Shown: positions 7,562 to 17,251, numbered from the stretch's first letter. The stretch: 18,801 bases of DNA from CAXOVX01 sp964213345 (GCA_964213345.1 CAXOVX010000053.1:1-18801), one strand, 5' to 3'. The notes: a model not told the origin generated them from the letters alone. Numbers and translations are program-made.

Positions 7562-8509
7562 ATGAGAAGATTGAGTATCCCTTATATCATAGGAGCAGCT
7601 TCACTGATATGTGCGTACAGTGTAACTCTATCATTTGCAACAGAGGGATATCGCCCTCCGCAAATTATAGATAATGCTGCACAAAGTAGGTTGGATAGCT
7701 TAGAACGTAGCGTAAGTGCATTGCAAAAGTACGCGTATAACGTAAGTAGCATTAATGCGGGCAATCAGTCTTTTAGTACAGAATCTGCTGGAGTTGTAAA
7801 CATGGACGATATTATCGCCCAATTCAAAGCTATTAGGGGAGAATTAGAAAAGTTGGAATATATAACTAATAAGCTCAATGACAAATTGGCACAAATGAGT
7901 GCTGATTTTGGTGATCGCATTGCACAATTAGAAAAAGGCGGCACATCTCCCAGTGATAATAAAGATCTCAAAGTTTTGAATAACATAGGAGATATACTAG
8001 ATGAGCAAAATAAAGTAGGATCCGATGGGCATGCCCTTGACAAAGGGGAAACGACGACATCATCAAAGAAAGTCCAGGAGGCTAGTGCAGATAGCAAGAA
8101 CGCACAGGATGCGTATCAAAATGCATATAATGTATTTCGTAGTGGTGTGCCTGGGACAAAGGAGTCTTATAGTAAAGCAAAAGAAGTGTTTGAAAAATTC
8201 ATAGAACAATATCCAAGTAATGTGCTAGTTGGGAATGCACGTTATTGGCTAGGATCAATGTATGCAGGTAGCAAGGACTACGATAAGGCTGCAATAGAGC
8301 ACCTCAAGGGATATAAAGCTAATTCAAGTGGTGGACGCGCTGCAGATAACTTGTTAGGTTTAGGACAAGCTTTACTTAATTTGGGAAACACTAAGGAAGC
8401 TTGCACGACATTTGAAAAATTACAAAGTGAGTTTCCTGGGATAAGTAGCAGTACGAAGCGTGAGATTGGTAAATTAAAGCAAAAAGCTGGATGTACACTA
8501 GTAGAATAG
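7562..8509 (+). CDS. cpoB: Cell division coordinator CpoB / Tol-Pal accessory YbgF
   Basis: A 315-residue periplasmic protein. Residues 1-26 are a signal peptide (cleavage near SFA/TEG). A coiled-coil segment (about 40-130) corresponds to the trimerising N-terminal part of YbgF. A variable Ser/Thr-rich linker (about 125-185) leads into a C-terminal TPR domain (about 185-310), with the YbgF-like sequence NARYWLGSMYAGSKDYDKAA. In model bacteria CpoB links outer-membrane constriction by Tol-Pal with peptidoglycan synthesis at division. Here tol and pal genes are not adjacent: the neighbours are the pentapeptide-repeat gene and recN. There is no clear Shine-Dalgarno sequence. The ATG at 7562 is chosen because it begins the signal peptide. 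A generic TPR lipoprotein is unlikely, since no lipobox is present. Confidence 0.88.
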   Translation: MRRLSIPYIIGAASLICAYSVTLSFATEGYRPPQIIDNAAQSRLDSLERSVSALQKYAYNVSSINAGNQSFSTESAGVVNMDDIIAQFKAIRGELEKLEYITNKLNDKLAQMSADFGDRIAQLEKGGTSPSDNKDLKVLNNIGDILDEQNKVGSDGHALDKGETTTSSKKVQEASADSKNAQDAYQNAYNVFRSGVPGTKESYSKAKEVFEKFIEQYPSNVLVGNARYWLGSMYAGSKDYDKAAIEHLKGYKANSSGGRAADNLLGLGQALLNLGNTKEACTTFEKLQSEFPGISSSTKREIGKLKQKAGCTLVE

Positions 8510-8590
8510 TATAAAATCTAATTTAATCGAATGCGATATTGTTGTGCTGTATTTTGAGAGTCTTGTATGTTTGTTATCTATATTTGATGT

Positions 8591-10291
8591 ATGTTAATTT
8601 CTTTAACAATTCAGAATTTCATCATTATAGATCATGCTTATCTCGAATTCGAACGCGGTCTAACAGCTATTAGTGGTGAGAGCGGAGCAGGGAAGTCAGT
8701 AATACTTGACGCTTTGCTATTATGTTGTGGTGCTATTCGTGCTACTAAAATTGCCAAGGACGCAACAAAATCTGTAGTTATTACGGCAGAATTTGTGCTT
8801 GATCAAAATGTTCTGCATATTAGCGATACCTTAAATACGTATTTTCAAGATTTTATAGAGTGCGAAAAACAAGCTATAATAAGGCGAATTATTGCTCCCG
8901 ATGGACGCACTAGATTTTTTATCAATGATATCATTGCTACAGCAACGCAAGTTCGTGAATTAAGTGACTGTTTGCTTGAAGTGTGCACACAAAATTTACA
9001 CCAAGGATGGCTGAGCAATAAAAATCATGTTAATATTTTAGATGAATTTGCGAATATTACGGGTGACGTACAAGCACTGAGCAGCATCTTTAAAAACTGG
9101 CGTATTGCTCAAGATGAATTGGATAGATTAACCCAGATCTTAGCAACAGAACAGAAAGAAAGGGAATATCTCAAGCATACTATTGAAGAATTGGGAGAAT
9201 TAGGCTTGGGAGCTAACGAAGAAGGAAAATTAATACTAGAGCGGCAACAACTTACGCAGATCTATAATGCAAAGTCTGTCATAGTGCAAGCTTTAGGGAC
9301 TATAGAAGGAAGTAATAACCAGATTTATGTATTACAAAAAAGCTTTTCTAAATTTGGTGATTTATTTAAAGACCTCATACCAAGACTAGAAAACATCAAT
9401 ATAGAAATGGAAGACGTTATTGCTTTCCTACATGAGGTAAACAGTACCATTGGTGCCGATGAAAATAGGCTAGCAGCAATAGAAAATAGGTTGTCTTTAA
9501 TTAGAAAACTTACTAGGAAGTACGATACCACTTCAGAAAGATTGAATGACATTTTGATCGAAGCAAAAGAAAAATTCGAAATGCTAGATCAAACAAACGA
9601 AAAAATACAGGAGTTGCAGGAAACATCTAAAGCACAGCTTACACAATACATCGATTTGGCTCAAAAATTGAGCGATATTCGTCAAATATCAGCAAAATCC
9701 CTACTTGATGCTTTGAATAGAGAATTGATGTATATTGGCATGCACTATGTCGAATTTAAAATAAATATTGTCAAATTAGAAAAACAATTTTGGCATTCTG
9801 GAGGCACAGAGAAAATAAACTTTGCAATGCGGAGTAATCAAAATAGTAATTACGAAGATGTAGAAAAAATAGCATCTGGCGGTGAGTTATCACGAATAAT
9901 TTTGGCATTTAAGGCAATACTATCAAATATCAAAGCGAAATTAACAATAGTTTTTGATGAAGTAGATGTTGGGATAGGTGGCGCTATTGCAAGCCATATA
10001 GGGCACAAACTATCCGTTATTGCAAAAAATAGACAAGTTGTGATCATAACACATCAACCACAAGTCGCAGCATACTCTGACCAACATTTTGCAGTAAAAA
10101 AGCAAGTTACTCCAGATGCTGGTCAAGTGCAGGTATGCATAGACGTTTTGAATGACGAAGGCAAACGAATGGAAATAGCCAGGATGCTCTCTGATAAGGA
10201 AATTAATGATGAATCCATATTAGCGGCAAATAAGTTAATTGAGAATGCTAATTCGTTAAAAAAGCAAATGCTTCCTACCTCTCCTATTTAA
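8591..10291 (+). CDS. recN: DNA repair protein RecN
   Basis: A 566-residue SMC-like ATPase of double-strand-break repair, of normal family length. The N-terminal half-site has Walker A GESGAGKS (29-36) after the typical LTIQNFIIIDHAYLEF start. A coiled coil spans about 160-375. The C-terminal half-site has the ABC signature SGGELS (429-434), Walker B VFDEVDVGIGG (about 457) and the switch histidine in THQPQVAAYSDQHF (about 488). At the Q-loop, where family members usually read IHGQH, this protein reads VCTQN (Q132 kept). The usual GxRAD-type segment after Walker A is also diverged. There is no ribosome site before the ATG. The gene lies 81 bp after cpoB and just before gyrB. Confidence 0.95.
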   Translation: MLISLTIQNFIIIDHAYLEFERGLTAISGESGAGKSVILDALLLCCGAIRATKIAKDATKSVVITAEFVLDQNVLHISDTLNTYFQDFIECEKQAIIRRIIAPDGRTRFFINDIIATATQVRELSDCLLEVCTQNLHQGWLSNKNHVNILDEFANITGDVQALSSIFKNWRIAQDELDRLTQILATEQKEREYLKHTIEELGELGLGANEEGKLILERQQLTQIYNAKSVIVQALGTIEGSNNQIYVLQKSFSKFGDLFKDLIPRLENINIEMEDVIAFLHEVNSTIGADENRLAAIENRLSLIRKLTRKYDTTSERLNDILIEAKEKFEMLDQTNEKIQELQETSKAQLTQYIDLAQKLSDIRQISAKSLLDALNRELMYIGMHYVEFKINIVKLEKQFWHSGGTEKINFAMRSNQNSNYEDVEKIASGGELSRIILAFKAILSNIKAKLTIVFDEVDVGIGGAIASHIGHKLSVIAKNRQVVIITHQPQVAAYSDQHFAVKKQVTPDAGQVQVCIDVLNDEGKRMEIARMLSDKEINDESILAANKLIENANSLKKQMLPTSPI

Positions 10292-10300
10292 TCAAAGACT

Positions 10301-10329
10301 TTGTGTATATCATGGTTATGTGCTAAAAT
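10301..10329 (+). promoter_or_regulatory. Sigma70-type promoter of gyrB
   Basis: TTGTGT (10301-10306) and TAAAAT (10324-10329) have a 17-bp spacer, so a start near 10336 is expected. The promoter lies entirely in the gap after recN, so gyrB can be expressed apart from recN. Confidence 0.6.
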
Positions 10330-10368
10330 ACCCAGTACATCTATTAACATAAGTTATCATTGGGCATT

Positions 10369-12786
10369 ATGGCAGATAACCAGGAGGCAGTTTTAGCGGC
10401 AGCAGGTGACTATAAGGCATCCAATATACGGGTGTTGAAAGGATTGGACCCTGTACGTAAGCGTCCTGGAATGTTCATAGGTGATGTGAGTTCGGAAGAG
10501 GGCATGCATAATATGCTGTATGAAGTGCTAGACAATGCTATGGATGAAGCGCTTGCAGGCTATTGTGATAGAATCGATATTATGATCAACAAAGATGGAT
10601 CTCTTGGTATTACTGATAACGGGCGCGGTATACCTGTAGACATACACAAAGAGGAGGGTATCTCAGCTGCAGAGCTAATTATGACACAGCTACACGCTGG
10701 AGGCAAATTTGATAGTGATTCGTATAAAGTTTCAGGTGGATTACATGGTGTAGGTGTATCTGTTGTTAATGCACTGTCTTCGTGGTTAGAAGTGCGGATA
10801 TGGCGGGATAATAAGGAGTATTTTTTGCGTTTTGAAAATGGTGGAACTGTGAAAGCATTGACAATATTACAAGAAAATGTCGATAAACGGGGTACTTTAG
10901 TAACATTCATGCCATCCCCAGCAGTCTTTACCATAACAGAGTTTAATTTTAGCATTACGGAAGAAAGAATTAGAGAGTTAGCTTTCTTGAATTCAGGAAT
11001 TAGGCTTGTATTGAGAGATTTGCGGCAAGATCCAGAAATTTGCACTGAATTTTGCTATGATGGAGGAATAGTTGCTTTTGCACATTATATGGATAGGGCA
11101 AAGCACATACTGCATAACACTATTCACGTCCAGGGAGCCGGGAATGATATAGCAATTGATTTGTCAATGCATTGGAACAATAGCTACCATGAGAATGTAA
11201 TTTGCTTCACCAATAACATACGCCAAAGAGATGGGGGTACACATTTAGCTGGCTTTAGATCCGCCATTACAAAAACTATCAATAATTACATAGCTTCTAT
11301 AAAGAAAGGTAAATTTAATATCCAGCCGGAAGATATCAGAGAAGGATTAACTGCAGTCTTATCGATAAAAATGTATGATCCTAAGTTTTCATCTCAAACT
11401 AAGGATAAGCTTGTAAGTGGAGAAGTAAGGGCGGTAGTTGATGGAATTGTTAGTGCGCAAATTACTAAATGGTTAGAAGAGAACCCTAATGAGGCAAAAA
11501 TTGTCACTAATAGAATTGCAGAAGCATCCATAGCTAGAGAAGCTGCACGCAAAGCTCGGGAATTGAGTAGGAAAAAAGATACTTTAGATATATCAAATTT
11601 ACCTGGTAAACTTGCGAATTGCCAAGAAAAGAATCCAGCTTTATGCGAATTATTCCTTGTTGAAGGAGACTCTGCAGGAGGTACTGCTAAACAAGGCAGA
11701 GATAGGAAAAATCAGGCTATTTTACCTTTAAGAGGGAAGATATTGAATGTTGAAAGAGCTAGATTTGATAAAGTGCTAAGTTTTGTTGAAATTGGAACTT
11801 TGATTAATGCTCTTGGCGCGGGTATAGGGGATGAAGAGTTTGATTTAAGCAAATTAAGATATCATAAAGTGATTATCATGACAGATGCTGATGTTGATGG
11901 CTCTCATATAAGAACTTTGTTGATGACATTTTTTTATAGGTACATGCCACAATTAATAGAGCATAACCATCTATATATTGCGCAACCACCTTTGTATAAG
12001 GTACGCCGTGGACAGGTAGATACTTATCTTAAAGACAATGCAGCGTTGCAAACATACCTAATCAAATCGGTGATAGATGATGTGGTAATAGAGGTGGCAG
12101 ATAGAAAATATAAGCAAGATGAGGCTTATGATTTAATTTATAAAATGTCAGAGTGTGCTAATTTCGTTGAAGCTCAACATACTTCCCTGCCAGTAGTGAT
12201 GGAAATGCTATTGTTATCAGCAAACTTTGAGAAGTACACTGCAACTATAAATAAGCATCAACTCATGGAAGAGATTATGTCAAAATTACGACAGATTAAG
12301 AGAGAAGAAGATGAGGAAGTGGGGTGGTCCTATGAAATACACGACGATACGCAAATTGAGATCACGAAAACAGTGAAGGAATTAGTAGTTAAGCAAAGTA
12401 TGAATCTTAGTTCATTGCACACAAAAATAAATGACAGCATGTTTAGTGCACTAAGATCGTTTAGAGAGTTTTTTAAGGATAAATTAAGGCTGCAGATAAA
12501 AGGGACTATCTTTGAATGCACGCTTCTTTCAGAAGTTATAAGTCGTATATTTGGGTGTGCAAAGCAAGGTATATATATACAAAGGTTTAAAGGTTTAGGT
12601 GAAATGAATCCTGAACAGCTATGGGAAACGACACTGGATCCCCAGATTAGAAGCCTAAAACAAATCAAAATTACAGATGTTAAGATGGCAGACGGCATTT
12701 TTTCCACTTTGATGGGAGATGTAGTTGAACCAAGGAGAGAATTTATACAGCGTAATGCTCTAAAAGTGGAATATTTAGATGCATAG
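10369..12786 (+). CDS. gyrB: DNA gyrase subunit B
   Basis: ATPase subunit of DNA gyrase, which introduces negative supercoils with GyrA. I chose the ATG at 10369 (MADNQEAV..., 805 residues); an in-frame TTG at 10360 would add three residues. The GHKL ATP site shows EVLDNAMDEAL (catalytic and Mg-binding region near residues 52-62), DNGRGIP (83-89) and the lid GGLHGVGVSVVNALS (123-137). The transducer has the QTK loop, SSQTKDK. The TOPRIM domain shows LVEGDSAGGTAKQGRDRKNQ (about 428-447) and IIMTDADVDGSH (about 503-514). The tail has QRFKGLGEMNPEQLWETT. The roughly 800-residue length with the long Gram-negative insert before the tail argues for GyrB rather than ParE. gyrA is not nearby. Confidence 0.97.
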   Translation: MADNQEAVLAAAGDYKASNIRVLKGLDPVRKRPGMFIGDVSSEEGMHNMLYEVLDNAMDEALAGYCDRIDIMINKDGSLGITDNGRGIPVDIHKEEGISAAELIMTQLHAGGKFDSDSYKVSGGLHGVGVSVVNALSSWLEVRIWRDNKEYFLRFENGGTVKALTILQENVDKRGTLVTFMPSPAVFTITEFNFSITEERIRELAFLNSGIRLVLRDLRQDPEICTEFCYDGGIVAFAHYMDRAKHILHNTIHVQGAGNDIAIDLSMHWNNSYHENVICFTNNIRQRDGGTHLAGFRSAITKTINNYIASIKKGKFNIQPEDIREGLTAVLSIKMYDPKFSSQTKDKLVSGEVRAVVDGIVSAQITKWLEENPNEAKIVTNRIAEASIAREAARKARELSRKKDTLDISNLPGKLANCQEKNPALCELFLVEGDSAGGTAKQGRDRKNQAILPLRGKILNVERARFDKVLSFVEIGTLINALGAGIGDEEFDLSKLRYHKVIIMTDADVDGSHIRTLLMTFFYRYMPQLIEHNHLYIAQPPLYKVRRGQVDTYLKDNAALQTYLIKSVIDDVVIEVADRKYKQDEAYDLIYKMSECANFVEAQHTSLPVVMEMLLLSANFEKYTATINKHQLMEEIMSKLRQIKREEDEEVGWSYEIHDDTQIEITKTVKELVVKQSMNLSSLHTKINDSMFSALRSFREFFKDKLRLQIKGTIFECTLLSEVISRIFGCAKQGIYIQRFKGLGEMNPEQLWETTLDPQIRSLKQIKITDVKMADGIFSTLMGDVVEPRREFIQRNALKVEYLDA

Positions 12787-12812
12787 CGCTATGCCCGAGG
12801 TATACGCAAAAT

Positions 12813-12848
12813 ATTTTGAGCTAGACCATAAAAAAACGAACTCAAAAT
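12813..12848. terminator. Possible weak stem-loop between gyrB and uvrA
   Basis: ATTTTGAG (12813-12820) and CTCAAAAT (12841-12848) form a perfect 8-bp inverted repeat around a 20-nt loop, 26 bp after the gyrB stop. The stem is AT-rich, the loop is long and no T-run follows directly. It could be a weak terminator, an operator or chance. Confidence 0.25.
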
Positions 12849-12879
12849 TTATTAATTATAACAATTGTGGTAGATTGTA

Positions 12880-15792
12880 ATGAGCAGTAATCTCGAAGTT
12901 ATTGCAGTTAGAGGAGCGAAGGAACATAATCTCAAAAATATAAACGTAGATATACCTAAGGATAAGTTGGTTGTAATAACTGGGCTTAGTGGCTCTGGGA
13001 AATCGTCTTTGGCTTTTGATACGATACATGCAGAGGGAAAGCGCAGATACTTAGAGAGCCTTTCAACTTACGCTAAGCAATTTGAAATATACGCAAAACC
13101 TAATGTAGAATCTATAACGGGGTTGTCTCCGTCTATTGCTATAGATCAAAAAACCACTTCTAAAAACCCACGCTCTACTGTTGCTACTATAACTGAGATT
13201 TACGATTACTTACGTATTTTGTTTGCGCGAATTGGAATACCCTATTCTCCAGCTACAGGGCTACCAATAGAAAAACAATCTGCAGCCGAAATTGCGGAAA
13301 AAATATTAGCCTTGCCTGAGAATACTAAAATTCAAATAGTGGCCCCTATAGTTATAGGCCAAAAAGGAGAACACCGTAAGGAGTTAATACATATACGCAA
13401 GCAAGGATTTAAACATATAAAAGTTGATGATATATTTTACACTTTTGATGAATTGCCCGTATTGGATAAAAATAAGAAACACACTATAGAGGTACTGATA
13501 GATAAATTGGTACTAACAGAGCAAACGGCTGGCAAAATTCACAATCTAATTGATGTGGGAATTAAGTTGGGAGGCAATGGTGTTATTTATGTAGAAATTA
13601 TATCTGAAGATGATAAGGCAAGCGCCAATAAAATTCCAGAAGCATATGCGCGTGTAGAAGAGAAATTAGTATTTTCAGAAAATTTTGCTTGTCCAGTATC
13701 TGGTTTTAGCTTGACTGAGATTGAGCCACGTATTTTTTCTTTCAACAGCCCTTATGGAGCCTGTGCTAAATGTGAGGGGCTAGGAGTGGAAAAATTCTTT
13801 TCACCATCTTTGGTTATTCCCGATCCAAGCTTAAGTCTTAACGAAGGAGCTATAGCACCCTGGGTTATAGGAGAAGATAACAAATACGACTCAGTTACCC
13901 AACAACGATTTTATAACCAAATATTTGAAGCTTTGGCAGGGCACTATAATTTTAGTTTAGATACGCCTTTTGACCGATTACCACAACAAATTCAAGACAT
14001 GATATTGTATGGTACAAATTTCGAGTTAATTACATTCCATTACAGTAATGAATTTCGTAAATCCACTACGAAAGCCGTATTTGAAGGCGTAATTCCATCT
14101 TTAGAAAAAAAATTAGAAAAAGCGGAAAGTAATTACGTTATCGAGAAGTTAGAATTATATCGTGATATACAAAATTGTACTGCTTGTAATGGGTACAGGC
14201 TTAAGCCGGAATCGTTGTGTGTAAAAATAGCTGGTAAACACGTAGGTGAGGTTTGTGCTATAAGCATAAAAAATGCTATAGAGTGGTTCGAAAACCTCCC
14301 AGCTACATTAGATAAAACGCAAGGATACATTGCAGAAAAAATTATACAGGAAATTAGCAAGAGGTTAGTGTTTCTCAGTGACATAGGCCTAAATTATTTA
14401 ACATTAAATCGCAAGTCTGCCACTCTTTCGGGGGGTGAAAGCCAACGTATTCGATTAGCTATACAAATTAGTTCTGGGTTAAGTGGTATAGTGTACGTTT
14501 TGGATGAACCATCTATAGGATTGCACCAGTCTGATAACCACAAGCTTCTTATCATGTTGCGTAATTTGCGAAATCTGGGCAATACCGTAATTGTAGTAGA
14601 GCATGATGAAGATACTATACGTGCTGCTGATTATCTAATTGATATAGGTGTTGGAGCGGGTCTTTATGGTGGAAGTCTTGTTGCTTTAGGAAGTGTAAAA
14701 GATATAGCGGACCATCCAGATAGTATAACAGGCCAATATCTTTCCGGAAAACTTCGTATAGAGCTGCCAGAAAAAAGGAGGCAGTTTAAAGAGCAGAAAT
14801 ATATAGAGCTCGTAGGAGCAAGGGCTAATAATCTTAAGAATATTTCAATCAAAATTCCTTTAGGTCAGTTTATTGTAGTAACGGGAGTTTCTGGCAGTGG
14901 AAAATCAACCTTTGTAGTAGATACACTTTACAAAATTGCGGCAAAAAAACTACACAAGGCACACGCTACAACCAGAGAATATGATAGTATCAGTGGGCTG
15001 GAATACATTGACAAAGTTATAGAAGTAGATCAGTCACCGATAGGACGTACTCCACGTTCTAATCCCGCTACTTATACCAATGCTTTTACGGCGATTCGCG
15101 AATGGTTTGCTTCTTTATCTGAAGCAAAAGTCCGTGGATATAACGCAAGTCGGTTTTCATTCAATGTCAAGGGCGGTCGATGCGAAGCATGTGAAGGTGA
15201 TGGAGTATTGAAGATAGAAATGTACTTTTTACCAGATGTTTACATTGTTTGCGAAGAGTGCAAAGGACAAAGATATAATAATGAGACACTGCAAATTAAA
15301 TACAAAAATTATACTATTTCTGATGTTTTAAACATGACGGCAGATGATGCTAGTGAGTTTTTTAGGGGGATTTCAGTAATATACGAGAAATTAGTAACAT
15401 TACAGGAAGTTGGGTTGGGGTATATTAAAATTGGACAGTCTGCTGTGACTTTATCTGGAGGTGAAGCACAGAGAGTGAAATTGGCTAAGGAGTTAGCCCG
15501 TAAATGTACAGGACGTACCTTATATATTCTAGATGAGCCTACTACTGGATTGCACGTAGATGATATAAGAAAACTTCTAAAAGTACTACATAGATTGGTG
15601 GAGAGTGGCAACACTGTAATTGTCATAGAACACAATCTGGACGTAATCAAAACTGCAGACCATATTATAGATTTTGGGCCTCAAGGTGGGGATATGGGAG
15701 GGTATGTTGTTGCTTTCGGTACGCCAGAAGAAGTTGCAGTTGCCTCCACTAGTATTACTGGTCAATATTTACAAAATTATTTAAAAAGGTAA
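12880..15792 (+). CDS. uvrA: Excinuclease ABC subunit A
   Basis: Damage-recognition ATPase of nucleotide excision repair, working with UvrB and UvrC. Its 970 residues contain both ABC modules: Walker A GLSGSGKS (35-42) with signature LSGGES (516-521), and Walker A GVSGSGKS (669-676) with signature LSGGEA (858-863), each followed by a Walker B of the LDEP type. The second zinc finger, needed for DNA binding, is intact: C768-x2-C771 and C791-x2-C794. The first zinc site, near the signature-I insertion domain, has C271, C295 and C298, but the fourth position is Ser (CPVSGFS, S274). I recall CPVSGF as common in alphaproteobacterial UvrA, so this is probably lineage-typical. The gap to gyrB is 93 bp. 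No LexA-type operator was recognised. Confidence 0.97.
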   Translation: MSSNLEVIAVRGAKEHNLKNINVDIPKDKLVVITGLSGSGKSSLAFDTIHAEGKRRYLESLSTYAKQFEIYAKPNVESITGLSPSIAIDQKTTSKNPRSTVATITEIYDYLRILFARIGIPYSPATGLPIEKQSAAEIAEKILALPENTKIQIVAPIVIGQKGEHRKELIHIRKQGFKHIKVDDIFYTFDELPVLDKNKKHTIEVLIDKLVLTEQTAGKIHNLIDVGIKLGGNGVIYVEIISEDDKASANKIPEAYARVEEKLVFSENFACPVSGFSLTEIEPRIFSFNSPYGACAKCEGLGVEKFFSPSLVIPDPSLSLNEGAIAPWVIGEDNKYDSVTQQRFYNQIFEALAGHYNFSLDTPFDRLPQQIQDMILYGTNFELITFHYSNEFRKSTTKAVFEGVIPSLEKKLEKAESNYVIEKLELYRDIQNCTACNGYRLKPESLCVKIAGKHVGEVCAISIKNAIEWFENLPATLDKTQGYIAEKIIQEISKRLVFLSDIGLNYLTLNRKSATLSGGESQRIRLAIQISSGLSGIVYVLDEPSIGLHQSDNHKLLIMLRNLRNLGNTVIVVEHDEDTIRAADYLIDIGVGAGLYGGSLVALGSVKDIADHPDSITGQYLSGKLRIELPEKRRQFKEQKYIELVGARANNLKNISIKIPLGQFIVVTGVSGSGKSTFVVDTLYKIAAKKLHKAHATTREYDSISGLEYIDKVIEVDQSPIGRTPRSNPATYTNAFTAIREWFASLSEAKVRGYNASRFSFNVKGGRCEACEGDGVLKIEMYFLPDVYIVCEECKGQRYNNETLQIKYKNYTISDVLNMTADDASEFFRGISVIYEKLVTLQEVGLGYIKIGQSAVTLSGGEAQRVKLAKELARKCTGRTLYILDEPTTGLHVDDIRKLLKVLHRLVESGNTVIVIEHNLDVIKTADHIIDFGPQGGDMGGYVVAFGTPEEVAVASTSITGQYLQNYLKR

Positions 15793-15856
15793 AAGAGCTT
15801 CTTAGCTTATGTGGATTTGAGTTATGATAAAGTAATGGAGTAGTGTTCAATAAAAA

Positions 15857-17245
15857 ATGATTCGATATAACTTATTGCTGACTAATTCACTCACTCACAA
15901 AAAGGAATTATTTCAGCCTATTGACCCACAGCATGTAAAAATGTACGTGTGTGGCCCGACTGTGTACGACCGCCCACATTTGGGAAATGTACGTTCTGCA
16001 GTTGTATATGATGTATTGTTGAGGTTATTGCTCCACATATATCGTAAAGTTACTTATGTACGTAATATTACTGATATAGACGATAAAATCATAAATGCAG
16101 CGAATGAAAATAATTGCAGTATAGCTGAATTAACTGCGGTTATGACGAATTATTATCAGCAAGATGTTAGAGCTCTAAACTGCTTATCACCTGACATTGA
16201 GCCTAGGGCCACAGCTCACTTGAAGCAGATGTTTGCCATGATTACCAAGCTTATTGAAAAGAAACACGCTTATGTAGCTGAACAGCATGTTTTGTTCGAT
16301 ATTCAAAGCTATCAAGATTACGGAAATTTGTCAAAACGTAGCTTGGATGAAATGATAGCTGGTGCCAGAATTGAAGTTGCGTCATACAAAAAGCATCCTG
16401 CTGATTTTGTGTTATGGAAGCCAGCTAAGTTGGGGGAAGGGCATTGTTCATTTGATAGTCCCTGGGGGTGCGGTAGGCCTGGCTGGCATATAGAGTGCTC
16501 AGCAATGAGTGCTGCGTATTTGGGAGCAGACTTTGATATACACGGCGGTGGAGCGGATTTAATGTTCCCACATCATGAAAATGAAATTGCACAAAGCCGA
16601 TGCGCAGCTCCTGGTAGTAATTTTGCTAAGTACTGGGTGCATAACGGCTTTTTAACTGTAGAAGGCGAAAAAATGAGTAAAAGCCTTGGTAATTTTAAAA
16701 CTGCTCGTGATGTTTTAGATAAAGGAGTGCCTGGGTGTGTTATTAGATATCTCTACTTGACTGCGCATTACCGTAAACCCCTAGATTATACCAATAAAGC
16801 CATTCATGATGCTTACAAGGCTATAGAGCGCTTTTCATCCACTCTGAACAAAAGACGTGATATGATACTGCAATTAACGGAAGAAAGCCTCGTAACACAA
16901 AATTGCTGCAAAGAAATAATAAAAATCTTATGCGATGACCTCAATACCCCAGCAGCATTGGCTTATTTGCATCAATTAGCATTGGAAGTGAAAGATGATA
17001 ATGATGCCACGTTCCACAAATTAGCCGCAGGGTGTATACTACTGGGATTGGATATAACACAAATATTAAATATTAACACTGATATTACAATACCAGTGCA
17101 AGTTATCAAATTTGCTGAAGAAAGGCAATTGGCAAAGTTTAGGAAAGAATGGGCAAAAGCAGATAATCTACGCTCTCAAATTATCGATTTGGGGTATAGT
17201 ATCCAGGATACAGCTGATGGGTATAAATTGCATAAGACTACATAA
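15857..17245 (+). CDS. cysS: Cysteinyl-tRNA synthetase
   Basis: Charges tRNA-Cys with cysteine in the cytosol; class I, 462 residues, the usual length. The HIGH-type motif is HLGN (41-44) within YVCGPTVYDRPHLGN, where C32 is a zinc ligand. The other ligands are the Cys in HIECSAMS and the His/Glu in PHHENEIAQSRC. The KMSKS loop is intact at 272-276 (EGEKMSKSLGNF). The C-terminal anticodon-binding helical domain follows from about 310. The ATG at 15857 has no nearby Shine-Dalgarno sequence; GGAG at about 15837 is too distant. trmB starts 6 bp after the stop, so the two genes are likely co-transcribed. Confidence 0.97.
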   Translation: MIRYNLLLTNSLTHKKELFQPIDPQHVKMYVCGPTVYDRPHLGNVRSAVVYDVLLRLLLHIYRKVTYVRNITDIDDKIINAANENNCSIAELTAVMTNYYQQDVRALNCLSPDIEPRATAHLKQMFAMITKLIEKKHAYVAEQHVLFDIQSYQDYGNLSKRSLDEMIAGARIEVASYKKHPADFVLWKPAKLGEGHCSFDSPWGCGRPGWHIECSAMSAAYLGADFDIHGGGADLMFPHHENEIAQSRCAAPGSNFAKYWVHNGFLTVEGEKMSKSLGNFKTARDVLDKGVPGCVIRYLYLTAHYRKPLDYTNKAIHDAYKAIERFSSTLNKRRDMILQLTEESLVTQNCCKEIIKILCDDLNTPAALAYLHQLALEVKDDNDATFHKLAAGCILLGLDITQILNINTDITIPVQVIKFAEERQLAKFRKEWAKADNLRSQIIDLGYSIQDTADGYKLHKTT

Positions 17246-17251
17246 CACGTA

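Noticed and set aside
6197..12786. The pentapeptide-repeat protein as a gyrase-binding DNA mimic (Qnr/MfpA-like), with gyrB in the same window
   Set aside because: The protein has a signal peptide and should leave the cytosol, and three kilobases with two other genes separate it from gyrB.
10369..12786. Topoisomerase IV subunit ParE instead of GyrB
   Set aside because: The length of about 805 residues, the long insert before the tail and the GRDRKNQAILPLRGKILNVE segment favour GyrB.
12813..12848. The ATTTTGAG/CTCAAAAT inverted repeat as an SOS operator for uvrA
   Set aside because: It does not fit the alphaproteobacterial LexA pattern GAAC-N7-GTTC, and the 20-nt loop is too long for an operator of that type.
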